Positions 52,807-61,879 of a stretch of DNA of 64,000 nucleotides are shown here, piece by piece (within the stretch, counting starts at the first letter, position 1; each line of letters opens with the position of its first letter). The DNA is taken from positions 39,015-103,014 of the forward strand of contig NZ_SNYN01000015.1 in the NCBI RefSeq assembly GCF_004363075.1, written 5' to 3'. This DNA is from Actinorugispora endophytica (GTDB lineage: Bacteria > Actinomycetota > Actinomycetes > Streptosporangiales > Streptosporangiaceae). The notes under the pieces were generated by a model, which was given only the letters and a program-made list of their open reading frames with translations, was not told where the DNA came from and ran no database searches. The translations under genes were made by a program, and so were the position numbers.

Positions 52807-53050
52807 ACTAGAGAGTCTTCGGCGCGGGGGTGGTTCGGGCTCTCCCTCCCCCGGTGATCTTGACCTTTCCGGGGTCTCAGAGACGGTTGAGACCCGGAAA
52901 AGGTCAACACCGGGGAGAGCGCCAGGAAACGGACACCTTCCCGCAGCCCGGGCCCCGCTCGCCGTCGCCGCCACGTCACCGTGCCGGGCACGGGAACACC
53001 TCGACGATCCGGTCAGCGGATTCCCGACGCCGAAACACCCCGCGCCGGAA
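52807..53050 (+). repeat. MITE-like composite inverted-repeat element M3 (B-type core)
   Basis: It starts ACTAGAGAGTCTTCGGCGCG and its terminal inverted repeats are TTCGGCGCGGGGGTGGTTCG (from 52818) and the complement of 53030-53050, which reads TTCCGGCGCGGGGTGTTTCG. Its right half (52955-53050) aligns with 17615-17714 of M2, but its core is the B-type palindrome (52840-52919) where M1 and M2 carry the A-type. It fills the gap between glgX and the RibD-like gene and touches the latter's promoter. Confidence 0.7.
52840..52919. repeat. B-type palindrome inside element M3
   Basis: CTTTCCGGGGTCTC and GAGACCCGGAAAAG form the inner stem around AGAGACGGTT; TTGACC/GGTCAA and CTCTCC/GGAGAG extend it. 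The whole hairpin spans 80 bases. The flank GCCAGGAAACGGACA matches the flank of the copy at 17753-17825. Confidence 0.75.
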
Positions 53051-53091
53051 ACCCCCCGGGCGCCGGGCCGCCGGTGGGAGGAGCCCCTCCG

Positions 53092-55200
<2,109 letters not shown>

Positions 55201-55266
55201 GGGCGTCGCTGTCTCTCTCCACTGCGCGGTCGCGGACGCAGTGGTTCTTCCTCCATAGCGCGCCGT

Positions 55267-55882
55267 CTATGCCTGGTCGGGCGTATCGACACCCGATCGT
55301 GCTGGGAAGAGCCGCCTGACCAGGCGCGCGGGAGAGGTGGACGACGACCAACGGCTCCCGGGAACCACCTGGAACACTTCCGCCGCCGGAGAATGCGGCA
55401 CGCCGATTCTCCGATGACGGAGGAAGGAAGCCAGGCTCCAGCGGAGGCCGTCACGGAATTCGGTACCGACTCGGATCTGGTGGATCAGCACCCGCTTGTC
55501 GCACAGGATCGCCATGTCGTCAGGGTCGCTCGTCACGAGGACGACAGGCCCCGGCTGTGCCATCGCCGTCGCGGCGACGATCGCGTCGATGGCGTGCTGG
55601 TGGCCGTGCCTGCCGACCTCAGAGAGCAGCTGCCGGGCCCGTTTGACGATCCTGAGATCGGGGGGCGATGACGTGCAGCCCGGAGAGCACGTAGTTGACC
55701 GCGCTCTGTCGCACCTTCGGATGCTGCGCCTCCACCAGCGTGACGCTGCTGATGACCGTCCCCGAGGCCCGGGCCCGGGAGTCCTGGTGCAGTCTTGTGA
55801 CCAGGGGATCTCCCTCGATAAGTCTGGAGAGTCCGTGGGAGTCGAGGACAAGGGCCCCAGGGGACCGGTCCGACGGGTTCAC
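55267..55882 (-). pseudogene. PIN-domain toxin (VapC-like), frameshifted
   Basis: The GTG at 55882 overlaps the antitoxin stop (GTGA). The first frame reads LVLDSHGLSRLIEGDP and SSVTLVEAQHPKVRQ and continues to LHVIAPR, then diverges to a stop at 55619. A second frame resumes DLRIVKRARQLLSEVG, HAIDAIVAATAMAQ and LVTSDPDDMAIL and runs to 55267. The switch lies at a run of six C on the coding strand (55660-55665); five would join LHVIAP to DLRIVK in one frame. All four PIN acidic residues are then present. About 70 residues follow the usual VapC end, perhaps through loss of an earlier stop. Sequencing error, slippage or a true pseudogene are all possible. Confidence 0.75.
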
Positions 55883-56196
55883 ACCTCCTTGGTCGCGGCG
55901 AGCCATGCCTCGTACCTTTCGTCCGCCTGTCGCCAGATTTCTTCTGCTTTGTTGACGACCTCAACAGGGAACGGCCCGTTTCCGGCCTCGTAGTCCTCGA
56001 TGAGTCGTGCCGTCGAGTCGTCTCGGTACTGTCGGCCGACCGCGTTCTGGATGTACTCCTGGACTGCTTGGTGGGAGACTTTCTCCCGGATCTCCTCGGC
56101 GACCTCATAGGGAAGGGAGACGACGAACTCCTCGGTTCCCGCGTCGTCGTGCTCGCCGCCGGCGTGCCAGGAGGGAGCCTCGCTTGTCACTGTCAT
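55879..56196 (-). CDS. Antitoxin of the PIN-toxin pair
   Basis: A 105-residue acidic protein: EEFVVSLPYEVAEEIREKV at residues 23-41 could be a ribbon-helix-helix-like or AbrB-unrelated DNA-binding start, and the C-terminal part (VVNKAEEIWRQADERYEAWL) is helical and would wrap the toxin. No family name is certain. The ATG at 56196 follows AAAGGTAGG. It comes directly before, and overlaps by 4 bases, the PIN-domain gene, the usual antitoxin-toxin order. Confidence 0.72.
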   Translation of the reverse strand: MTVTSEAPSWHAGGEHDDAGTEEFVVSLPYEVAEEIREKVSHQAVQEYIQNAVGRQYRDDSTARLIEDYEAGNGPFPVEVVNKAEEIWRQADERYEAWLAATKEV

Positions 56197-56232
56197 GCCC
56201 CTACCTTTGCACCCAGTGTGACCATTCCCTGG

Positions 56233-57879
56233 TCAGCAACCGTTTTCCTGCCGCCTTGGCCGGTTCCGGTCAAGGATGGCCCCTGTGTCCACGGTACGCG
56301 GCAACGTCCCGAACGCGTGGCCCCACTCGCCGCCCAGGCGCGAGGCGGTGAAGGCGTCGGCGACGGCCGCCGGGGCGTGCCGCACCAGCAGGGACGCCTG
56401 CAGGCACAGCGCCATCAGCTCCACCACCGAGCGGGCGCGGTGCTCGAGGGAGTCGGGGTCGCCGAGTTCGGCGTCCAGCCGCTTCAGCGCCGCGTCCAGG
56501 CGCGGGTCGGCGCCCCCGGCCAGGGCGGTCTCGGCCCGGAACGCCTCGACGCTCCCCGGTTCGCGGCCCATGGCGCGCAGCACGTCCAGGGCCGCGACGT
56601 TGCCCGAGCCCTCCCAAATGGAGTTCAGCGGGGACTCGCGGAACAGCCGCGGCATGCCCGACTCCTCGACGTAGCCGTTGCCGCCCAGGCACTCCAGCGC
56701 CTCGGCGACGTGCGCGGGCTGGCGCTTGGTCACCCAGAACTTGCCCACGGCCACCGCCAGGCGGCGGAACGCCGCCTCGTCCCGGTCGCCCCTGGCGGCG
56801 CGGTCGGCCGCGCCCGCCAGGCGCAGCATCAGGGTGGTGGCGGCCTCGGACTCCAGGGCCAGGTCGGCCAGCACGTTGCGCATCAGGGGCTGCTCGACCA
56901 GCGCCTTCCCGAAGGCGTACCGCTCGCCCGCGTGGTGCGCCGCCTCGGACAGCGCCGCGCGCATGCCCGCGGCCGAACCGATCACGCAGTCCAGCCGGGT
57001 GCCGTTGACCATCTCGGCGATGGTGCGCACGCCCCGCCCCGGCTCTCCCACGAGCCAGGCGTGCGCGCCGTCGTACTCCAGTTCCGCCGAGGCGTTGGAG
57101 CGGTTGCCGAGCTTGTCCTTGAGGCGCTGGACCGCCAGCGCGTTGCGGGTGCCGTCCTCCAGCACGCGCGGCACCAGGAAGCAGGTCAGGCCCTCGGGCG
57201 CCTGGGCCAGGGTGAGGAAGAGGTCGCCCGTGGGGGCGGAGGTGAACCACTTGTGGCCGCGCAGCCGGTAGGAGCCGTCGGGGGCCTCGGTAGCGCGGGT
57301 GGTGTTGGCGCGCACGTCCGAGCCGCCCTGCTTCTCGGTCATGGACATGCCCGCCAGCAGCCCGCGTTTGGTGTGCGGCGCGCGCGGCCCGAAGTCGTAC
57401 TCGCGGGCGGTGAGCAGCGGCTCGAACCGCTCGGCGAGGGCGGGGGAGTGCCGCAGCGCCGGGACCGCCGCGTAGGTCATGGATATCGGGCAGCCGTGCC
57501 CGGCCTCGACCTGGCTCCACACGAAGAACTTGGCGGCGCGCGCCACGTGCGCCCCGGCGCGGCCGTCCGCCCAGGGCGCGGCGTGCAGGCCGTGGGTGAC
57601 GGCGGTGTCGGTGAGCACGTGCCAGGCGGGGTGGAAGTCCACCTCGTCCACCCGGTTGCCGTAGCGGTCGTGGGTGCGCAGCACCGGCCCGAAGGCGTTG
57701 GCCTGCTCCCCCCACGAGCGGGCCTGCGAGCTCCCGGCCAGCCGGCCCAGCTCGCCGACCTCGCCGGCGGCCCACTCCGCGCCCTCGCGCGCCAGTCCCC
57801 CGGAGAGGACGGGATCGGCGGCGACGTCGTAGCCGGCCAGCGGGGAGGGCTGGTTGAACACCTCGTGCGTGGGCGCCAT
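56233..57879 (-). CDS. AidB-like acyl-CoA dehydrogenase
   Basis: A 548-residue flavoprotein. MSMTEKQGGSDVRANTT and YRLRGHKWFTSAP are acyl-CoA dehydrogenase blocks; the long N-terminal domain (FNQPSPLAGYDVAADPVL) and ECLGGNGYVEESGMPRLFRE are typical of AidB, the E. coli adaptive-response protein that binds DNA and has isovaleryl-CoA dehydrogenase activity. Length fits AidB (about 540). The ATG at 57879 is clear. No ada or alkA is near, so a role in alkylation defence is only a family inference. Confidence 0.9.
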   Translation of the reverse strand: MAPTHEVFNQPSPLAGYDVAADPVLSGGLAREGAEWAAGEVGELGRLAGSSQARSWGEQANAFGPVLRTHDRYGNRVDEVDFHPAWHVLTDTAVTHGLHAAPWADGRAGAHVARAAKFFVWSQVEAGHGCPISMTYAAVPALRHSPALAERFEPLLTAREYDFGPRAPHTKRGLLAGMSMTEKQGGSDVRANTTRATEAPDGSYRLRGHKWFTSAPTGDLFLTLAQAPEGLTCFLVPRVLEDGTRNALAVQRLKDKLGNRSNASAELEYDGAHAWLVGEPGRGVRTIAEMVNGTRLDCVIGSAAGMRAALSEAAHHAGERYAFGKALVEQPLMRNVLADLALESEAATTLMLRLAGAADRAARGDRDEAAFRRLAVAVGKFWVTKRQPAHVAEALECLGGNGYVEESGMPRLFRESPLNSIWEGSGNVAALDVLRAMGREPGSVEAFRAETALAGGADPRLDAALKRLDAELGDPDSLEHRARSVVELMALCLQASLLVRHAPAAVADAFTASRLGGEWGHAFGTLPRTVDTGAILDRNRPRRQENGC

Positions 57880-57962
57880 GGCCGGGAGGGTCCCTTCGTG
57901 TCGTGTCGTGGAACACGACCCAGGCTAGCCGGGGCGCCGGACGGGGGCGCGGCGGCCGGAAA

Positions 57963-58005
57963 GCGGTGGAGGCGCCCGCCCCGCGGGGACGGACGCCTGC
58001 ACCGC
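57963..58005 (-). terminator. Terminator of the sulfate-reduction operon
   Basis: GCGGTG...AGGCG and CGCCT...CACCGC form a stem with a GC-rich inner loop, ending 4 bases past the chelatase stop on the reverse strand. Confidence 0.55.
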
Positions 58006-58009
58006 CGGG

Positions 58010-58762
58010 TCAGCGGACCCCGGTGCCCACCGGACGCAGGGCCGCGTCGTAGCGGTCCAGAACCACCCGGGCGAGTTCCGGGCAGTCGCCCAGCGCGTCC
58101 GAGACGGCCTCCGCGCCCGCCGCGGCGGACCGCTCGCGCACCCGGTCCGCGAAGAAGCCGGGGGCGAGCAGGTAGCAGGCCGCCGCGACCCGCGCGGCCC
58201 CGGCCGCGCGCAGGTCCCGGACCGCCTCGTCCGGGGTGGGCGAGGCCGCCGACGCGAACGCCGCGCGCACCTCGCGCCACGGGCCGCGTGCGGCCAGTTC
58301 GCGCGCGATCCCCTCGACCACCGCGTTGGCGCCCGCGTCGCCGGACCCCGCCGAGGCCAGGACCAGTGCCGTGTCGGGCGCCCCCGCGACCCCGGCCTCG
58401 GCCAGGCGCCGCTCCAGCGCGTCCAGCAGCAGCGGGTGCGGGCCGAGGGTGTCCGCGTAGCGGATCCGCAGCCACGGGTGCGCGGCGCGTATCGGGGACA
58501 GGACGCCGGGCAGGTCCACCTTGCTGTGGTAGGCCGCGGTCAGCAGCGCGGGCAGCACCACGACCTCGCCCGCGCCCTCGGCGGCGAGGGCGGCCACGAC
58601 CGCCCCCGGGCCGGGCGCCACGTGGTCGAGGTAGCCCACCCGCACGTCCAGCCCAGGGCGCAGCCGCCGCACCCGCTCGAACAACGCCTCGACCGCCACG
58701 GCCGAACGCGGGTCCCTGCTGCCGTGCGCCACCGCGATCAGCGGCACGCGTCCACCGGTCAC
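58010..58762 (-). CDS. Sirohydrochlorin chelatase (CbiX-like)
   Basis: A 250-residue protein with two CbiX-like halves: LIAVAHGSRDPRSA near the start carries the metal-site His, VVVLPALLTAAYHSKVDLP the second, and AACYLLAPGFFADRVRE resembles it in the C-terminal half. It should insert iron into sirohydrochlorin to make sirohaem, the cofactor of the sulfite reductase encoded in the same operon; cobalt insertion for B12 cannot be excluded. The GTG at 58762 overlaps the cysH stop (GTGA). Last gene of the operon. Confidence 0.88.
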   Translation of the reverse strand: MTGGRVPLIAVAHGSRDPRSAVAVEALFERVRRLRPGLDVRVGYLDHVAPGPGAVVAALAAEGAGEVVVLPALLTAAYHSKVDLPGVLSPIRAAHPWLRIRYADTLGPHPLLLDALERRLAEAGVAGAPDTALVLASAGSGDAGANAVVEGIARELAARGPWREVRAAFASAASPTPDEAVRDLRAAGAARVAAACYLLAPGFFADRVRERSAAAGAEAVSDALGDCPELARVVLDRYDAALRPVGTGVR

Positions 58763-59451
58763 AGGTGGATTCCGCACTCGGTCTTGCCGGTCCCCGCCCA
58801 GCGTCCGCTGCGCGGGTCGGCGCCCTGCGCCACCCGCCGGGTGCACGGCGCGCACCCGATGGAGGGGTAGCCGTCGTACTGCAGGGGGTTGACCAGGACG
58901 CCGTGCTCGGCCATGTAGGAGTCCACGTCGTCCTTCGTCCAGCGGGCGATCGGGTTGACCTTGACCATCTTCTTGCGGGCGTTCCACTCGACCACGCCCA
59001 CGTTCCTGCGGGTCGCCGAGTCCTCGCGGCGCAGTCCGCTCAGCCACGCCTCGTACGGCTCGAGCGCCTGCTGGAGGGGTTCGACCTTGCGCAGGTGGCA
59101 GCAGATGTTGGGGTCCCGTCCGTGCAGCCGGGGCCCCAGGTCCCGGTCCTGCTCGGCCACCGTGCGCCGCGGTTCCACGTTGATCAGGTTGATCGGGTAG
59201 ACCTGCTGGACGGCGTCGCGGGTGCCGATGGTCTCCGCGAAGTGGTAGCCGGTGTCCAGGAAGATCACGTCGATGCCCGGCACGACCTTGGAGACCAGGT
59301 CCACCATGAGGGCGTCCGCCATGGACGAGGTCATGCACAGTTTGTCGCCGAAGGTCTCGGCGGCCCACCGGATGATCTCGGGGGCACTCGCCTCCTCGAG
59401 CTCCGCGGCCGCCTCGGCCGCGAGCGTCGCGCCGTCCGTCGTGACGTTCAT
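58759..59451 (-). CDS. cysH: Phosphoadenylyl/adenylyl-sulfate reductase
   Basis: A 230-residue CysH. The paired cysteines ICCHLRKVEPL and IGCAPCTRRV form the 4Fe-4S site typical of the APS-reducing type, and the C-terminal TECGIHL carries the catalytic cysteine. It reduces adenylyl sulfate to sulfite with thioredoxin. The ATG at 59451 overlaps the stop of the zinc-ribbon gene (ATGA), and the chelatase start overlaps its own stop. All four genes are therefore translationally coupled. Confidence 0.95.
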   Translation of the reverse strand: MNVTTDGATLAAEAAAELEEASAPEIIRWAAETFGDKLCMTSSMADALMVDLVSKVVPGIDVIFLDTGYHFAETIGTRDAVQQVYPINLINVEPRRTVAEQDRDLGPRLHGRDPNICCHLRKVEPLQQALEPYEAWLSGLRREDSATRRNVGVVEWNARKKMVKVNPIARWTKDDVDSYMAEHGVLVNPLQYDGYPSIGCAPCTRRVAQGADPRSGRWAGTGKTECGIHL

Positions 59452-59654
59452 GCGTTCTCCTCACCGCTTGATGTGCCGCGCCGCGCGTCCGCGATCGCGC
59501 CCGCGCGCAGTCCGACGAACCCGACCCGGAAGACCCGCGCGCACGAGGCGCAGGCCCAGGCGTGCCCGGAGCCCCGCCCGCCGTCGCCCTCGTGCGGTTC
59601 CAGGTCCTCGTCGCCGCAGTAGGGGCAGTAGTAGGGGGCCGCGCGCTCGCTCAC
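59448..59654 (-). CDS. Small zinc-ribbon protein of the sulfate-reduction operon
   Basis: A 68-residue protein, missed as a separate ORF because an overlapping frame runs through it. CPYCGDEDLEPHE and CASCARVFRVGFVGLR give two CxxC pairs, a zinc ribbon. The GTG at 59654 overlaps the sir stop (GTGA) and the stop overlaps the cysH start (ATGA). A similar small protein stands at the same place in Streptomyces, as I recall. It may help metal or electron delivery to the reductases or regulate them; function unknown. Confidence 0.85.
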   Translation of the reverse strand: MSERAAPYYCPYCGDEDLEPHEGDGGRGSGHAWACASCARVFRVGFVGLRAGAIADARRGTSSGEENA

Positions 59655-61345
59655 TTGAGGTCCGCCTCCTCCGCGCGCGCGACCCAGGCCGCGAACACCT
59701 CGCCGTCCTCCTTCTGGTCCAGGAAGCGCCGAAGCACCCGCTCGACGTAGTCGGGAAGCTCGTCGGCCGTGGTCTTGAGCCCCCGGACCTTGCGGCCGAA
59801 CCCGGCCTGCAGGCCCAGCCCGCCGCCCAGGTGCACCTGGAAGCCCTCGACCTGGTTGCCGTCGGCGTCGGTGACCAGCTGGCCCTTGAAGCCGATGTCG
59901 GCGGTCTGGGTGCGGGCGCAGGCGTTCGGGCAGCCGTTGATGTTGATGGTCAGCGGGTCGGTGAACTCGGGGAGACGGCGTTCCAGCTCGTCGATCAGGG
60001 CGGAGGCGCGGTCCTTGGTCTCCACGATGGCGAGCTTGCAGAACTCGATGCCGGTGCAGGCCATGGTCTGGCGGCGGAAGGTGCTGGGGCGGACCAGCAG
60101 GTCCTCGGCCTCCAGGGCCGCCACGACCGACTCGACCCGGTCCTCGGTGATGTCCAGGATCACCAGCTTCTGGTCGGCGGTGGTGCGGACGCGGTCCGAC
60201 CCGTGCGCCTCGGCGATGTCGGCGACGCGGCCCAGCTTGGTCCCGCTGACCCGGCCGACCCGGGGGGTGAAGCCCACGTAGAACCGGCCGTCCTTCTGCC
60301 GGTGCACGCCCACGTGGTCGCGCCGGGTGCCCGGGTCCAGGACCGGCTCGGGCCCGTCGGGCAGCGCGTAGCCCAGGTACTCCTTCTCCAGCACCTCGCG
60401 GAACTTCGCCGCGCCCCAGTCCTTGACCAGGAACTTGATGCGGGCGCGGTGGCGCAGGCGGCGGTAGCCGTAGTCGCGGAAGATCGAGCAGACCCCCGCC
60501 CACACCTCGCTGACCTGGTCGGGGCGCACGAACGCGCCCAGGCGCTGGGCGAACATCGGGTTGGTGGAGAGCCCGCCGCCGACGAACAGGTCGTAGCCGG
60601 GCGTGCCGTCGGGGCCGACGACGCCGACGAACGCGAGGTCGTTGATCTCGTGGTTGGTGCAGTGCACCGAGCAGCCGTCGACGGCGGTCTTGAACTTGCG
60701 CGGCAGGTTCGAGAACAGCGGGCTGCCGATGTGGTCCTCGACGATCCGGCGGAGGTCGTCGGTGGAGTCGATGACCTCGTCCTCGGCGATCCCGGCGAGC
60801 GGACAGCCGAGCATGCCGCGGGGGGTGTCGCCGCAGGCCTCGGTCGTGGACAGGCCCACGCCCTCGATCCGCTCCCACAGGGCGGGGACGTCCTCGATGC
60901 GCAGCCAGTGCAGCTGGACGTTCTGCCGGTCGGTGATGTCGGCGGTGTCGCGCCCGTAGGCGGTGGAGACCTCGGCGATGGCCCGCAGCTGGGCGACGCT
61001 GAGCTGCCCGCCGTCGGTGCGGATCCGCATCATGAAGTAGCGGTCGTCGAGCTCCTCGGGCTCCAGGACGGCGGTCTTGCCGCCGTCGATGCCCGGCGCG
61101 CGCTGGGTGTAGAGCCCGTACCAGCGGAACCGTCCGCGCAGGTCGGCGGGGTCGATCGAGTCGAAGCCGCCCTTGGAGTAGACGTCGATGATGCGCCGGC
61201 GGACGTTCAGCCCGTCGTCGTTCTTCTTGTTCTCCTCGTTCTTGTTGAGCGGTTCACGGTAGCCGAGGGCCCACTGGCCCTCACCGCGGCGCGGTCGTGT
61301 CGTCGTCTTCGTGGGGCGGCCGGTCGCTGCGGATGCGGGAGGCAT
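59651..61345 (-). CDS. sir: Ferredoxin-dependent sulfite (nitrite) reductase
   Basis: A 564-residue sirohaem reductase with two NiR/SiR halves. ACTGIEFCK (Cys-x5-Cys) and NGCPNACARTQTADIG (Cys-x3-Cys) bind the 4Fe-4S cluster and sirohaem; TDRQNVQLHWLRIEDVPALW and GDTPRGMLGCPLAG are conserved. It should make sulfide from sulfite with ferredoxin. The ATG at 61345 is chosen since GGAGGA lies 8 bases before it. The leader peptide at 61587-61676 lies upstream in the same direction. Sulfite rather than nitrite is favoured by cysH and the leader. Confidence 0.94.
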   Translation of the reverse strand: MPPASAATGRPTKTTTRPRRGEGQWALGYREPLNKNEENKKNDDGLNVRRRIIDVYSKGGFDSIDPADLRGRFRWYGLYTQRAPGIDGGKTAVLEPEELDDRYFMMRIRTDGGQLSVAQLRAIAEVSTAYGRDTADITDRQNVQLHWLRIEDVPALWERIEGVGLSTTEACGDTPRGMLGCPLAGIAEDEVIDSTDDLRRIVEDHIGSPLFSNLPRKFKTAVDGCSVHCTNHEINDLAFVGVVGPDGTPGYDLFVGGGLSTNPMFAQRLGAFVRPDQVSEVWAGVCSIFRDYGYRRLRHRARIKFLVKDWGAAKFREVLEKEYLGYALPDGPEPVLDPGTRRDHVGVHRQKDGRFYVGFTPRVGRVSGTKLGRVADIAEAHGSDRVRTTADQKLVILDITEDRVESVVAALEAEDLLVRPSTFRRQTMACTGIEFCKLAIVETKDRASALIDELERRLPEFTDPLTININGCPNACARTQTADIGFKGQLVTDADGNQVEGFQVHLGGGLGLQAGFGRKVRGLKTTADELPDYVERVLRRFLDQKEDGEVFAAWVARAEEADLK

Positions 61346-61586
61346 CGCGGGGTCCTCCGAGTCTCTGGGGTGCACCGTCGTACGCGGCCGTGACTCGCGG
61401 AGTCGTCCGGCCGGACGCGATCAGATGGGTGGCGGGTCGGGGGCATGCGGCCGACGCCCGCCGGCCTGGCTCTGCGGCGCGGACGGCGTTGTGCGCGCGG
61501 CAGTGAGCGAAGCGAGAGACAGGAGGGCAACATCGGCGCTGAGCAGGCCCTGGAACAGGCGGAAATTGCTACAAAGCGGCTAGGGG

Positions 61587-61676
61587 TCAACCGATGTTGC
61601 GACAGATCGCGCTGCGGACCCGAAGAAAGTCCACGTGGCGGCGCACGCAGAGCATGGGGTCAATGGCAGCGGTCAT
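61587..61676 (-). CDS. Sulfur-pathway leader peptide (29 residues)
   Basis: ATG at 61676 opens a 29-residue peptide containing LCVRRHVDFLRVRSAIC and a second cysteine near the end (CRNIG). The RRHVDxxRVxSAxC pattern belongs to a class of short peptides found ahead of sulfur-assimilation genes in actinobacteria; similar cysteine-containing leader ORFs attenuate cys operons in mycobacteria. Upstream promoter TGGACA, 18 bases, CATTGT (61684-61713) places transcription start at the ATG, so it is probably leaderless. It ends 241 bases before sir. Function as a cysteine-sensing attenuator is inferred. Confidence 0.85.
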   Translation of the reverse strand: MTAAIDPMLCVRRHVDFLRVRSAICRNIG

Positions 61677-61683
61677 GACAACG

Positions 61684-61713
61684 ACAATGACATGCCGGGG
61701 AAACCTTTGTCCA
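61684..61713 (-). promoter_or_regulatory. Promoter of the leader peptide / sir operon
   Basis: On the reverse strand TGGACA (61708-61713) and CATTGT (61684-61689) are 18 bases apart, and CATTGT is 7 bases from the leader ATG. GTGA/TCAC arms (61737-61750) lie just upstream and could bind a regulator. Confidence 0.55.
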
Positions 61714-61879
61714 GGGAAGGAGGTCACGGGGGTGTCGTGAGGCGCGTCACATCAAACCGGTATAAACAGTAGGAAACATTGGCGGCTTGGTCACGGTTCG
61801 CCATCGAAACCGCTCTGAAACCGCGACGGTCCTCTCCCGGGGCTGCCGGCCGCGGGGCCGGACCAGCTATTTTCGAAGA

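Noticed and set aside
59448..60878. 476-residue reverse ORF
   Set aside because: Mostly an off-frame reading of sir. Only the last 68 residues (from 59654) are a real small gene, listed separately.
61207..61590. 127-residue reverse ORF between the leader peptide and sir
   Set aside because: It overlaps the sir N-terminus in another frame, is Arg/Ser/Pro-rich and has no ribosome site or motif.
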